Shown: positions 24,438-33,925 of the stretch, piece by piece
Layout of the letters: every line of letters starts with the position of its first letter
Numbering within the stretch: the stretch's first letter is position 1
Origin: Novosphingobium sp. 32-60-15
Lineage (GTDB): Bacteria; Pseudomonadota; Alphaproteobacteria; Sphingomonadales; Sphingomonadaceae
Direction of reading: 5' to 3'
NCBI RefSeq assembly: GCF_002280675.1
Contig: NZ_NCEN01000016.1
Span: 1 to 57,385, forward strand
Length of the DNA stretch: 57,385 bases
The notes under the pieces: generated by a model
What the model was told of the DNA's origin: nothing
The model's input: only the letters and a program-made list of their open reading frames with translations
Databases searched by the model: none
Program-made: the position numbers and the translations under genes

Positions 24438-25715
24438 TTAGTGCTCAAACACCACGGGACGGGGTGTGCCGGGGGGATGGATACGCCGGAACAGCTTGCC
24501 CCTTTCACTGAACAGCACAAACAGCAAACTGATGATGCCTGCTGCCAATAGCCCGATGGCAAGCGGATGGGCAGTGCCGTTATAGGCTTGTCCGATGACG
24601 ATCCCGATCACTGATCCGATGACCGTCCGCAAGAATGCCTGTACCGAACTGGCAGATCCTGCGGTGCGTTCAAACGGTTGCAGTGCGATGGAATTGAAGT
24701 TGGCACCGATGAAGCCGATCAGGATCATATTGGCAATCATCAATGGCATGAATTGCCACAAAGTTTGATCCGGCCAGCTTGAGACCCAAGTTTGAATGGC
24801 GCTGATCAAGATGAACACAAACACTGCGGTGTGAGAAACGCGGCGCGCGCCAAACCGTTCAACGATGCGCGAATTTGAGAAGTTGGCGATTGCCATCATC
24901 AGAGCGGAAAGGCCGAACAACAGCGGAAACATTGTACCGGCGCCAAAGCGTTCGCCCACCAGTTGTTGCGAACAATTGACGTAACCGATCAGCGCCCCGA
25001 ACGTCAGCGCGCCACCCATGACATAGCCGATCGAGGCGCGGTTGGTGGCCGCGCCGATCATGTTTGCGGCGATTGAACCCAACCGGATGGGCTGCCGGAA
25101 TTCAGGTCGGAGCGTTTCGGGCAGGCGGATGGCCACCCAAGCGGCCATGATGCAACCCATTGCCGCCAAAAACACGAAGATCCAGCGCCACCCGGCAAAG
25201 AGCAGCACGAATTGTCCGATACTGGGAGCCAGCATGGGCACGACCAGAAACACGACCGATATGATCGACATCTGTTTGGCCATCTGATCGCCCGAAAAGC
25301 GATCACGGATTATCGCAGCAGGCAACACGGCAAGGCCACCGCATCCGACGGCTTGCAAAATTCGCATCCCCAACAGCATGTCAAAGTCGGTGACCAATCC
25401 ACAGCCAAGCGAAAACAGCACATAAAGGCCGATGCAGCCAAGAAGAATTGGCCGCCGCCCATATCGGTCGGCCAGAGATCCGGGCAAAAGCGAGGCAAAG
25501 CCTGAGGCCAGAAGAAATGCACCCACAACCAATTGTCGTTCATTAGGGTCGGGTACCGACAAGTCTGTGGCGATGTCGCCCAGCGCCGGAAGCATCGCGT
25601 CAACGGCAAGCGCCTGTAGCGCCATTGTCAATGCCATCATCGCAATGGTTTCGCGCGCTCCCATTGTGCGCACGCGGGTCGGAACGTCAGGGTCGCTTAA
25701 AGCCATTTTTGCCAT
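24438..25715 (-). CDS. MFS drug-efflux transporter, Bcr/CflA type
   Basis: This 425-residue 12-helix transporter has motif A between helices 2 and 3 (GSLADRYGRRPILL) and the Bcr/CflA sign RILQAVGCGGLAVLPAAIIRD in helix 4, with LAPSIGQFV after it (antiporter motif C region). Members expel bicyclomycin, chloramphenicol or cysteine-type solutes using the proton gradient. Start at MAKMALSD is by family fit; no clear Shine-Dalgarno separates the candidate starts. It converges with the GGDEF-EAL gene (9-bp gap). Confidence 0.88.
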   Translation of the reverse strand: MAKMALSDPDVPTRVRTMGARETIAMMALTMALQALAVDAMLPALGDIATDLSVPDPNERQLVVGAFLLASGFASLLPGSLADRYGRRPILLGCIGLYVLFSLGCGLVTDFDMLLGMRILQAVGCGGLAVLPAAIIRDRFSGDQMAKQMSIISVVFLVVPMLAPSIGQFVLLFAGWRWIFVFLAAMGCIMAAWVAIRLPETLRPEFRQPIRLGSIAANMIGAATNRASIGYVMGGALTFGALIGYVNCSQQLVGERFGAGTMFPLLFGLSALMMAIANFSNSRIVERFGARRVSHTAVFVFILISAIQTWVSSWPDQTLWQFMPLMIANMILIGFIGANFNSIALQPFERTAGSASSVQAFLRTVIGSVIGIVIGQAYNGTAHPLAIGLLAAGIISLLFVLFSERGKLFRRIHPPGTPRPVVFEH

Positions 25716-25780
25716 TTGGACCAGAATGATAGGGAATCCCACCCTTTATGTTGCGCTGCGATAAGCGCTAGGATGCGACA

Positions 25781-26929
25781 ATGGTCACCGTTGCCGATAC
25801 ATTTCCCCGCGATAGCGAACCGGACCGTACCGCAATTGGCCTGCGCAAAGTGATCCACGTTGATATGGACGCGTTCTTCGCCAGTGTTGAGCAGCGCGAT
25901 GATCCTTCCTTGCGTGGCAAGCCCGTGGCCGTTGGGGGATCATCCGACCGCGGGGTTGTGGCAGCGGCAAGTTACGAGGCACGCGTATTTGGCGTTCGTT
26001 CTGCCATGCCTTCTGTGCGGGCCGCAAAGCTGTGCCCGGACCTGATATTTTGCAGGCCAAGGTTCGAGGTGTATAAAGCCGTTTCGCAACAGATCCGCGC
26101 CATTTTCCTTGATTACACACCGCACGTTGAGCCGCTGTCGCTTGATGAGGCCTATCTTGATGTGACCGACGATGTGCGCGGGATCGGTTCGGCCACGCGT
26201 ATTGCCGAATTGATCCGCAAGCGCATCCGCGCCGATACCGGCCTTACGGCCAGTGCCGGTGTTTCCTACAACAAATTCCTTGCCAAGATCGCCAGTGACC
26301 AGAACAAGCCCGATGGCCTGTGCGTGATCCGTCCGGGTGATGGGGCGCACTTTGTCGCCACTTTGCCCATCCGTCGCTTCCACGGTATCGGCCCGCGCGG
26401 TGCGGACAAGATGGCAGCTCTGGGCATCGCAACCGGCGGCGATTTGCGCGATAAAAGCCTTGCTTTCCTGCGTGAAAACTTCGGTTCCCAAGCAGATTAC
26501 TTGTATCGGGCGGCCCGTGGCATCGATTTGCGGCAGGTCAAGGCGGATCGTCCGCGCAAATCGGTGGGCGGGGAACGCACCTTTGAACGCGATATCTCTT
26601 CGGGCAGCGCGTTGCGTGATACGCTGGAAAACATCATCGAAATCGTGTGGGAGCGCATTGAACGCAGCGGTTCAAGCGGACGCACGGTGACGCTGAAGCT
26701 GAAGTTCAACGATTTCACCCCGCTTACCCGCGCCCGGTCACTTTCGCGCGCAGTGGCCAACAAAGCAGAGTTTGCCGACATCGCCCGCGCCCTGCTCGAC
26801 GCGCAATTGCCCTTGCCCAAACCGGTCCGTTTGATGGGATTAACCCTGTCCGCGCTGGAGGGAGAAGAGCCTGAGCATCCAGTCGAAACCATAGCGCTTT
26901 CGGCCGGTCAGACCGAACTGCCGTTCTGA
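25781..26929 (+). CDS. dinB: DNA polymerase IV (DinB)
   Basis: This Y-family translesion polymerase bypasses damaged template bases. The 382-residue protein has the catalytic carboxylates D28 in HVDMDAFFASVEQ and D122-E123 in SLDEAYLDV, the YSYEARVFGVRS-type fingers region (AASYEARVFGVRSAMP), a helix-hairpin-helix (FHGIGPRGADKMAALGI), the little finger with KSVGGERTF, and a C-terminal QTELPF that fits the beta-clamp-binding peptide. The last 22 bases overlap the convergent Nudix gene. No LexA-like box was identified in the short upstream region. Confidence 0.95.
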   Translation: MVTVADTFPRDSEPDRTAIGLRKVIHVDMDAFFASVEQRDDPSLRGKPVAVGGSSDRGVVAAASYEARVFGVRSAMPSVRAAKLCPDLIFCRPRFEVYKAVSQQIRAIFLDYTPHVEPLSLDEAYLDVTDDVRGIGSATRIAELIRKRIRADTGLTASAGVSYNKFLAKIASDQNKPDGLCVIRPGDGAHFVATLPIRRFHGIGPRGADKMAALGIATGGDLRDKSLAFLRENFGSQADYLYRAARGIDLRQVKADRPRKSVGGERTFERDISSGSALRDTLENIIEIVWERIERSGSSGRTVTLKLKFNDFTPLTRARSLSRAVANKAEFADIARALLDAQLPLPKPVRLMGLTLSALEGEEPEHPVETIALSAGQTELPF

Positions 26930-27447
26930 TGGTCAAGCCATATGGCAATCATGTCCTGCGCTGGTTTGCTGGTAGGATGGGGCAGTGCGCGGGGATCAAA
27001 GAACCGGGCTGCGGCAATCTCTCGCCCATCCGGTTTCGGGGTATCGGTGGTTGTGCCTGACACCAGTTCGATGACATTGGTCCAGGTTCCCCAGTCAAGC
27101 GTCAGCGTTTCGATATGACGGGCGAAATCGAGTGTGCAGCCTACCTCCTCGGCCAATTCGCGGCAGGCGGCCTCAAGCAGGCTTTCGCCTTTGTCCAAGC
27201 CGCCGCCCGGCAGCATCCAAAGTTCCTGCAGGTGGTAACTGTGCCGAACCAAAAGGATTTGCCCGCAATCATTGGATGCAATCACATTGCATCCACGAAC
27301 GAGCTTGCCGGTAAGCCGCCACCACCGCAGCCGGGCACCATGGGCAATGCGCAAGACTTGTCGATGAAGTGGGCCGGGAAGGGAATTCAGCATAAGTGCA
27401 TGATGGGCGTAGGCAGACGTATTGTCATCCACCGCGTTGTCGGTCAT
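26908..27447 (-). CDS. Nudix hydrolase
   Basis: The 179-residue protein (start at MTDNAVDDN; an internal ATG at 27393 is another option) has a complete Nudix box GGGLDKGESLLEAACRELAEEVGC that binds Mg and cleaves nucleoside-diphosphate-X bonds. The region before the box (RGCNVIASNDCGQILLVRHSY) is the usual first strand pair. The substrate cannot be told from sequence; housecleaning of damaged nucleotides would fit beside dinB, but that is inference. Its 3' end overlaps the dinB end, and it diverges from gspC. Confidence 0.88.
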   Translation of the reverse strand: MTDNAVDDNTSAYAHHALMLNSLPGPLHRQVLRIAHGARLRWWRLTGKLVRGCNVIASNDCGQILLVRHSYHLQELWMLPGGGLDKGESLLEAACRELAEEVGCTLDFARHIETLTLDWGTWTNVIELVSGTTTDTPKPDGREIAAARFFDPRALPHPTSKPAQDMIAIWLDHQNGSSV

Positions 27448-27585
27448 CACATGGCAAGTCGCAAACCTGCTGTCACACTGCGGTAGTAAATCGCTGCTTG
27501 AGCAAGATAATGCACAGGGCGCGTGCTCGGCATTTGTGAATCGGCTTGGGCAGGGTATGCCTGCGGCCTTGAAGGGAAATCGCAC

Positions 27586-28422
27586 GTGGGATTCGGGGGG
27601 AAGAGGCTGGCGTTACCGGGGATTCGCCCGGCATTGCCACCACTGCACGATGTGCTGTGGTGGGCATTGGCCTCGCTGATTGCCCTGCTTGCGGCTGCGC
27701 TTTTCTGGGCTGTTATCACGCCTGTTTCACCGCTGGGCGCATGGCGACCGGCGGGAATCCGTGAAATGACGCCCTCTGCCCGCGCCGCCCTTTTCGCCAG
27801 CATGGATCCATTCAACCGGACCCCGCCTGTTGCCGAAACGGCACAGCAAGGCGCTGTGACTGCGCTTGCGCTGACGCTGTTTGCCACCCGTTCAACCCCG
27901 GGCGGTGGCGGTAGTGCGATTATTGCAGGTGCCGATGGTGTGCAGAATGTCTATCGCACCGGCGCGGAAGTGCAGCCGGGCGTGACATTGGCAGGTGTTG
28001 CGTTTGATCACGTTGAATTGTCACGCAATGGCGCGCGCGAATTGCTTTATCTTGATCAATCTGCGCCAGCGCCCGACGCGCAAGGCGTGGTGGCCGCCAA
28101 TCCCGTCGCGGTGCCGCCCGGTGGTGTTTCAAGCTCTGGTGGCGTAAGCGTTGCCGGTTTGCGCAGTGGCGTGAATTTTGGTCCAAAGGCAGAGGGCGGC
28201 AAGATTGTCGGTCTTGAAGTTCTTTCATCAGGCGACGGCGCGGTGTTCAGCGCTGCCGGATTTCAATCGGGTGATGTGATCACTGCGGTCGATGGAAAAC
28301 CGATCAGCGGCCCGGGTGATGCCGCCATGCTTTCGGGCGCGCTGCGTCCGGGGGCTTCGATAACGGTCACCGTTAAACGGGGTGACCGCCAGCTTCCTCT
28401 CGCGATAACATTGGTTCCATGA
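27586..28422 (+). CDS. gspC: Type II secretion protein GspC
   Basis: GspC is the inner-membrane clamp that links the T2SS platform to the secretin. The 278-residue protein has one N-terminal transmembrane helix (WWALASLIALLAAALFWAVI), a homology region (ALALTLFATRSTPGGGGSAIIAG ... YRTGAEVQPGVTLAGVAFDHVELSRNG) and a C-terminal PDZ domain (VFSAAGFQSGDVITAVDG). GTG 27586 is chosen as the start because GAAGGGA lies eight bases upstream and the translation leads straight into the helix. It opens the gsp operon and its stop overlaps the gspD start (ATGA). Confidence 0.9.
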   Translation: MGFGGKRLALPGIRPALPPLHDVLWWALASLIALLAAALFWAVITPVSPLGAWRPAGIREMTPSARAALFASMDPFNRTPPVAETAQQGAVTALALTLFATRSTPGGGGSAIIAGADGVQNVYRTGAEVQPGVTLAGVAFDHVELSRNGARELLYLDQSAPAPDAQGVVAANPVAVPPGGVSSSGGVSVAGLRSGVNFGPKAEGGKIVGLEVLSSGDGAVFSAAGFQSGDVITAVDGKPISGPGDAAMLSGALRPGASITVTVKRGDRQLPLAITLVP

Positions 28423-30665
28423 AACTGCGCATGTTCTCTTGTTCAAAGATGCTCCTCGGAGCCGCCGTTCTGGCCCTTGCGACCCCGCAAGTGGCGTGGG
28501 CGCAATACACGCTTAACGTGCGCGATGCCGATGTGCGGGCGTTTGTCGCCGATGCCGCAGAGGTGACCGGCCGCACGTTCATCGTCGACGGGCGGGTGCA
28601 GGCAAAGATCAGCGTAGTCTCTGACCGTCCGCTGAGCCGGTCAGAATACTTCGAGGTGTTCCTCTCTACCCTGCGCGCCAATGGCTTGGTGGCGGTGCCA
28701 ACCGGCAACGGTGCGTTCCGCATCCAGCCATCTGATGGCGCGGCCACCAATCCGACGCGGATGGGCAGCCGGGGGGCTGCACAAAGCCAGATGGTGACCG
28801 AGGTCATTCGCCTCAAAACCATCGACGCTGCCCAAGCCGTAGAGACGCTGCGCCCGTTGATCAGCCGCGAAGGATCGCTGACGGCGAACAAATCAGGCAA
28901 TTCGCTGGTGGTGGTGGATTACGCCGACAACATGCGCCGCATCCGGTCGTTGGTGGCAACGATCGATAGCGACAATACGACCAGCCAGACGATCATGCTT
29001 GATCACGCCGGCGCACGCGAGATTGCGACTGCACTTACCCAGCTTGTGCCAGCTTCGGGGGAGGGTGGACGCTCTCCGGCGACGGTTGTTGCGGTAGACA
29101 GCGCAAACGCCATCCTGATGCGCGGTGACGCAAGCACGCTGTCCAAAATGGCGGCGATGGCGCGGCAACTGGATGCCAAGGCGGCGCTCGGCGGTGAAAT
29201 CAAGGTCATCTGGCTCGACTATGCTGATTCTGCCGCGCTGGTGCCGGTGCTTGAGCGGTTGATTGGCGGACAAGGCGGGGGCGAGGTCGCTTCGGCCAGT
29301 GCAGCGCCCGTTTCGCTGGGGGGTGTGGGCGGCAACGCTACGTCCAATGCCGGAACACAGGGCAGCACGGGACCATCTGCCGGAACCGGTGGAACATCAA
29401 CCAGCCCGATTGGCGCAACGTCTGGCGGCCTTGGCAATGGGCCGATCAAGCTTGCCAACGGGCGCGGTAATGCCACGATTACCCGGTATCCGGGCGCCAA
29501 CGCGATCATCATCGCAGCGCCTGCCGATGAACTGCGCCGTTTGGGCGAGGTGATCCGCCAGCTTGACGTGCCACAAGAGCAAGTTCTGGTTGAAGCGATC
29601 ATCGTTGAGATTTCAAACGACGTGGCGCGCGAATTGGGTGTGCAGATGCTGTTCGGCGGCAAGGACAAGCCGTTTGCGGTGACCAATTATTCCAACAGTT
29701 CGCCCAATATCATCGACATCGTAGGCGGGCTTCTGGCCGACAATCTAAACCAGACGACCACGGTGGTGAACGGGGCCACGGTCACGACCACCACTAACAG
29801 CGGAGCAGGCGATCTGTTGACTCAGAACGCGGCGAGCAAAGTCCTGGCGGCGCGGGGGGCCTTTTCGGGCTTCCTGACCGAGTTGAGCAAGGATACGTAT
29901 CTCGGCGCGATCATCAATGCGGTGCAGACCGACCGGAATTCCAATATCCTGTCGACCCCGCATATCACGACCAACAACAACGTCCCCGCTTCGATCCTGT
30001 TTGGCCAGGAAATCCCCGTTTCAACGGGCGAGGCGCTTTCGGGTGGCAATTTCAACGATACATTCCGCACGGTTACACGCCAGAACGTCGGCATCGAACT
30101 GGATGTTACCCCGCAAATCAACGCTGGCAACATGGTGCGGCTGGATTTACGGCAGGAAGTGTCCTCGGTAGCAGGACCTGTTGCGCGGGGGTCGAGCGAT
30201 CTGATCGTCAATAAGCGCGAGATCAAAACGACAGTTACCGTTGGTGACCGCGAGATCGTGGCGCTCGGCGGTTTGCTTGACGACAATGAAAGCCGCACTC
30301 TGCAAAAAGTGCCGTTCCTGGGCGATATCCCAGTGCTTGGTGAATTGTTCAAATCACGCGGGCGTAGCCGGGTCAAGACCAACCTGATGGTGTTTATCCG
30401 CCCAACAATCTTGCGCAATGCCAACGACCGCGCGGTTCTTGCATCACGGCGCTATGGCATTGTGCGGAACGCCCAGATCAACTTTGATCCCAAGCGCGAG
30501 CCCGGGATTGATGAACTGATCGTCGATTATATGGGGGCAACATTGCCTGCCGCGCCTCAACCCGAAGTGGCCGCACTGAATGCAGGCGATACGCTGATCC
30601 GGCCACGCCCTGTCATCAAGCCTCTGGAGCAAGTCGAGCTTCCGCCGAGCAGCGCGCAGAACTGA
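28419..30665 (+). CDS. gspD: Type II secretion secretin GspD
   Basis: GspD forms the outer-membrane channel of the type II secretion system. The 748-residue preprotein has a signal peptide ending near VAWA, an N0 domain (YTLNVRDADVRAFVADAAEVTG), N1-N3 repeats (for example SLVVVDYADNMRRIRSLVATID), a Gly/Ser/Thr-rich loop inside N3 around residues 290-335, and the secretin core with VEAIIVEIS, NVGIELDVTPQIN and VPFLGDIPVLGELFKSR. A tail of ~75 residues after the core may bind a pilotin or the peptidoglycan; no GspS pilotin gene is seen. Confidence 0.95.
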   Translation: MKLRMFSCSKMLLGAAVLALATPQVAWAQYTLNVRDADVRAFVADAAEVTGRTFIVDGRVQAKISVVSDRPLSRSEYFEVFLSTLRANGLVAVPTGNGAFRIQPSDGAATNPTRMGSRGAAQSQMVTEVIRLKTIDAAQAVETLRPLISREGSLTANKSGNSLVVVDYADNMRRIRSLVATIDSDNTTSQTIMLDHAGAREIATALTQLVPASGEGGRSPATVVAVDSANAILMRGDASTLSKMAAMARQLDAKAALGGEIKVIWLDYADSAALVPVLERLIGGQGGGEVASASAAPVSLGGVGGNATSNAGTQGSTGPSAGTGGTSTSPIGATSGGLGNGPIKLANGRGNATITRYPGANAIIIAAPADELRRLGEVIRQLDVPQEQVLVEAIIVEISNDVARELGVQMLFGGKDKPFAVTNYSNSSPNIIDIVGGLLADNLNQTTTVVNGATVTTTTNSGAGDLLTQNAASKVLAARGAFSGFLTELSKDTYLGAIINAVQTDRNSNILSTPHITTNNNVPASILFGQEIPVSTGEALSGGNFNDTFRTVTRQNVGIELDVTPQINAGNMVRLDLRQEVSSVAGPVARGSSDLIVNKREIKTTVTVGDREIVALGGLLDDNESRTLQKVPFLGDIPVLGELFKSRGRSRVKTNLMVFIRPTILRNANDRAVLASRRYGIVRNAQINFDPKREPGIDELIVDYMGATLPAAPQPEVAALNAGDTLIRPRPVIKPLEQVELPPSSAQN

Positions 30666-30669
30666 TCCT

Positions 30670-32217
30670 ATGGACGCCGCGCAAGACATCGATGGAACCG
30701 ACGCAACGCAACTGGCCGGGGCTATGACGGTTGCGTTGCCTGATGCCGGGCCTGTGGCTGCGGTGCCTTATGTCTATGCGCGCGATCACGGCTTTATGGT
30801 TGAGGGCGAGGCGGACGGCGCAGTTGCCTTGGTGATGCGCGAGGGCGCAAATGCGCTGGGCTTGCTGGAAGTGCGCAGGGTGCTTGGCAAGCCTTTGGTT
30901 ACGCGCAAAGTGACGGCGGGCGAATTTGAAAAGCTGCTGGCAGAGATTTACGCACAAGACGGCGCGGCCCAGGTTGTCGGCGATATGGGCATTTCAGGTG
31001 ACGGGCTTGATCCGCTCGCGATGGGGCTGCCCACCGCCGAGGATTTGCTGGATAGCGCCGACGATGCCCCCGCAATCCGGCTGATCAACGGGTTGATTGC
31101 GGAAAGTTTGCGCCAAGGTGTTTCGGATATTCATATCGAGCCATATGAAACCGCGCTGGTCGTGCGGATGCGCGTGGATGGTGTGCTGACCGAAAAGCTG
31201 CGAATGCCGCCGCATGTCGCGCCGGTGCTGGTCAGCCGTATCAAGGTTATGGCGCGGCTGGATATTGCCGAACGCCGGATGCCGCAAGACGGGCGCATAT
31301 CGCTCAGTCTTGGCGGAAAGCTGGTCGACGTGCGCGTTTCCACCCTGCCAAATCGCGCAGGCGAGCGTGTGGTGATGCGTTTGCTCGACAAGGAAAATGC
31401 AGGGATCGGACTGGTCCAGCTTGGCCTTGATCCAAAAGCCGAAGACACGTTGCGCCGCGCATTGGCCGAACCCAACGGGATCGTGCTGGTGACAGGGCCG
31501 ACCGGTTCGGGCAAGACGACCACGCTTTATGCCGCATTGCGCGGGTTGAATGATGGTGCGCGCAACATTCTGACGGTGGAAGACCCTGTGGAATATGCTG
31601 TGGATGGCGTGGGCCAAACGCAGGTCAATTCCAAGGTCGGGCTGACATTTGCAGCAGGCCTCCGCGCGATCTTGCGTCAGGATCCGGACGTGGTGATGAT
31701 CGGCGAAATCCGTGACCGTGAAACGGCGGACATCGCGGTGCAGGCATCGCTGACTGGCCACCTCGTGCTGTCGACGGTCCACACCAACGATGCAGCGGGC
31801 GCGATTACGCGGATGCGCGATATGGGCGTGGAGCCGTTCCTGCTGGCATCAACCTTGCGCGCGGTCATCGCACAGCGGCTGGTGCGGCGTCTTTGCCCGC
31901 ATTGCCGTGAAGAGCGGGTGCTGGATGCGGGGATGGCGGTGGTTTTGGGCATGAAGGCCGGGCGCACCGTACACACCGCCAAGGGCTGCGACGAATGCGG
32001 ACAAACCGGCTATTCTGGCCGCGTGGGCGTGTTTGAAGCGGTGCGGGTGGATGATGTGATCCGCCAGATGATCCACGATAATGCCGATGAAGCCGCGATT
32101 GCGCGCCATGCTTTTGCAGATTCACCGACATTGACCAAAGCGGTGCGGCGGATGGTCAAGGATGGCATTACCAGCCCCGAGGAAGCGGCGCGGATCATGC
32201 GGCGGGACGGGGCCTGA
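30670..32217 (+). CDS. gspE: Type II secretion ATPase GspE
   Basis: GspE is the cytoplasmic ATPase that powers pseudopilus assembly. The 515-residue protein has an N-terminal domain, Walker A GPTGSGKTT near residue 276, the Asp box (LTVEDPVEY), Walker B (DPDVVMIGEIRDRETA), and a four-cysteine zinc motif (CPHC near 407, CDEC near 440). The zinc motif favours T2SS GspE over PilT-type ATPases. Its stop overlaps the gspF start by one base. Confidence 0.95.
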   Translation: MDAAQDIDGTDATQLAGAMTVALPDAGPVAAVPYVYARDHGFMVEGEADGAVALVMREGANALGLLEVRRVLGKPLVTRKVTAGEFEKLLAEIYAQDGAAQVVGDMGISGDGLDPLAMGLPTAEDLLDSADDAPAIRLINGLIAESLRQGVSDIHIEPYETALVVRMRVDGVLTEKLRMPPHVAPVLVSRIKVMARLDIAERRMPQDGRISLSLGGKLVDVRVSTLPNRAGERVVMRLLDKENAGIGLVQLGLDPKAEDTLRRALAEPNGIVLVTGPTGSGKTTTLYAALRGLNDGARNILTVEDPVEYAVDGVGQTQVNSKVGLTFAAGLRAILRQDPDVVMIGEIRDRETADIAVQASLTGHLVLSTVHTNDAAGAITRMRDMGVEPFLLASTLRAVIAQRLVRRLCPHCREERVLDAGMAVVLGMKAGRTVHTAKGCDECGQTGYSGRVGVFEAVRVDDVIRQMIHDNADEAAIARHAFADSPTLTKAVRRMVKDGITSPEEAARIMRRDGA

Positions 32218-33446
32218 TGGCGCGTTTTGCCTATCACGCGATTGATCCCAAGGGCATCCAGCGGCGCGGCGCGATTGAAGCGCCGGGTGAGGCCGAGGCG
32301 CGCGAGAAGCTGGCCGCGCGCCAGTGGTTCGTCGTCAGCATCGCTCCCGATGCGGCGGCATCGGCACGGCGCGCGGCAGTATCGACCAGCGGCATCGCGC
32401 TGTTTGCGAACAAGCTTTCGGCCAAGCAACTGGCGTTGTTCACCCGCCAGCTTTCGTCGCTGATGGTGGTCAGCCCGCTCGAAGAAACGCTGCGCACAAT
32501 CTCGCGCCAGACCGAAAAACCCAAGGCGCAGGCGATCTTGACCAATGTCCATGCAGGCGTGGTTGAGGGTTTGCCATTGGCCGAGGCGATGCGCCGCGAG
32601 GAACCCAGTTTTCCGCCGATTTACCGGGCCATGGTGGCTGCGGGCGAAAACTCCGGCAGTCTTCCCGCAATCGCAGACCGGCTGGCCGATATGCTGGAAA
32701 AGCAGGCGCAAGTGCGCGGCAAGATCATTGCTGCCTTGGCCTACCCGATCGTGCTTTCGCTGGTGGCGATTGGCGTAGTGACAGGGCTGATGATTTCGGT
32801 GGTGCCGCGCGTGGTTGAGCAGTTCGACAATGCCAGCCGCCAGTTGCCCATGCTGACGCGGGTGGTGATCGGGATATCCCAGTTCCTTAGCACGTGGTGG
32901 TGGGCGCTGCTGGCGTTGATTGCTTTGGCGGTGGCCGGGTTCATCCGGGGCTTGCGCAATCCGGCGTTCAAGTTGCGCTTTGATTCAGCGCTGTTGCGCA
33001 TACCGTTCATCGGCAAGCTGATCCGCGATGTACATGCAGCATCGCTGGCACGCACGTTGGCGACCATGATCGAGGCGCGGCTGCCGCTGGTTGACGGCTT
33101 GCGTCTGGCCACACGGACCGTTTCCAACGCTGTCCAGGCGCAGTCCCTGGCAGGGATCAGCGAGAAAGTGCGCGCCGGCGGATCGCTATCCACGGCATTG
33201 CGTGAGGCAGGGACTTTTCCGCCGCTGCTGGTCTATCTTGCGGCAAGTGGCGAGGCGGCGGGGCAATTGGGCGTCATGCTGGAACGCGCCGCCGATTATC
33301 TTGAACGTGAATTCGAAGCCTTTACCGCTGCTGCCATGGCGCTGCTTGAACCTGCGATTATCGTGGTCATGGGCACGGCAGTGGCGCTGATCATCCTTGC
33401 GATCCTGCTGCCGATCTTGCAGCTTCAGAACCTGACGGGCCTGTGA
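32217..33446 (+). CDS. gspF: Type II secretion platform protein GspF
   Basis: The 409-residue inner-membrane platform protein has two GspF/PilC domains, each a helical bundle (LALFTRQLSSLMVVSPLEETL near 80 and its copy ASLARTLATMIEARLPLVDGL near 280), and three transmembrane helices, the last at the C-terminus (IIVVMGTAVALIILAILLPIL). It receives motion from GspE to extract pseudopilins from the membrane. Confidence 0.94.
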   Translation: MARFAYHAIDPKGIQRRGAIEAPGEAEAREKLAARQWFVVSIAPDAAASARRAAVSTSGIALFANKLSAKQLALFTRQLSSLMVVSPLEETLRTISRQTEKPKAQAILTNVHAGVVEGLPLAEAMRREEPSFPPIYRAMVAAGENSGSLPAIADRLADMLEKQAQVRGKIIAALAYPIVLSLVAIGVVTGLMISVVPRVVEQFDNASRQLPMLTRVVIGISQFLSTWWWALLALIALAVAGFIRGLRNPAFKLRFDSALLRIPFIGKLIRDVHAASLARTLATMIEARLPLVDGLRLATRTVSNAVQAQSLAGISEKVRAGGSLSTALREAGTFPPLLVYLAASGEAAGQLGVMLERAADYLEREFEAFTAAAMALLEPAIIVVMGTAVALIILAILLPILQLQNLTGL

Positions 33447-33447
33447 C

Positions 33448-33915
33448 ATGACTGAATCTGAACCAACCCGAACCCCGAAGCCTGCGGCCAAGCGTCGCCG
33501 CAACGGCTTCAGCCTTGTTGAACTGATGGTGGTGATTTTCATCATCGGCCTGCTCGCCACAGTGGTCTTGATCAATGTGTTGCCAAGCCAGGACAAGGCG
33601 ATGGTGGTCAAGGCGCGGTCCGATATCGCCACGCTGGAACAGGGCATGGAAATGTACCGCCTCGATATGGCAAGCTACCCCGGCCAGGGCGAAGGACTTG
33701 GCGCGCTGCGTACCCCGCCTGCCAACCTGTCGATGCCGCAGAATTACCGTTCGGGTGGTTATATCAAGGATTTGCCGAGCGATCCTTGGGGCCGTCCTTA
33801 TCAGTATCAAGTGCCCGGCCGCGATGGCCGCCAGTTCGAGATTTTCTCGCTGGGGGCCGATGGTCAACCCGGTGGCGATGAATTGAACGCCGATATCTAC
33901 GCCGGACAGAATTGA
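33448..33915 (+). CDS. gspG: Major pseudopilin GspG
   Basis: The 155-residue prepilin has a basic leader (KRRRNG) cut by prepilin peptidase after Gly20, giving mature FSLVELMVVIFIIGLLATVV with the conserved Glu5. The globular part holds YPGQGEGLGALRTPP, the KDLPSDPWGRPYQY loop and the calcium-site region ADGQPGGDELNADIY typical of GspG. The prepilin peptidase gene is not in the window. Directly after it, 10 bp away, comes gspL and not the usual gspH. Confidence 0.95.
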   Translation: MTESEPTRTPKPAAKRRRNGFSLVELMVVIFIIGLLATVVLINVLPSQDKAMVVKARSDIATLEQGMEMYRLDMASYPGQGEGLGALRTPPANLSMPQNYRSGGYIKDLPSDPWGRPYQYQVPGRDGRQFEIFSLGADGQPGGDELNADIYAGQN

Positions 33916-33925
33916 CACCACGCCG

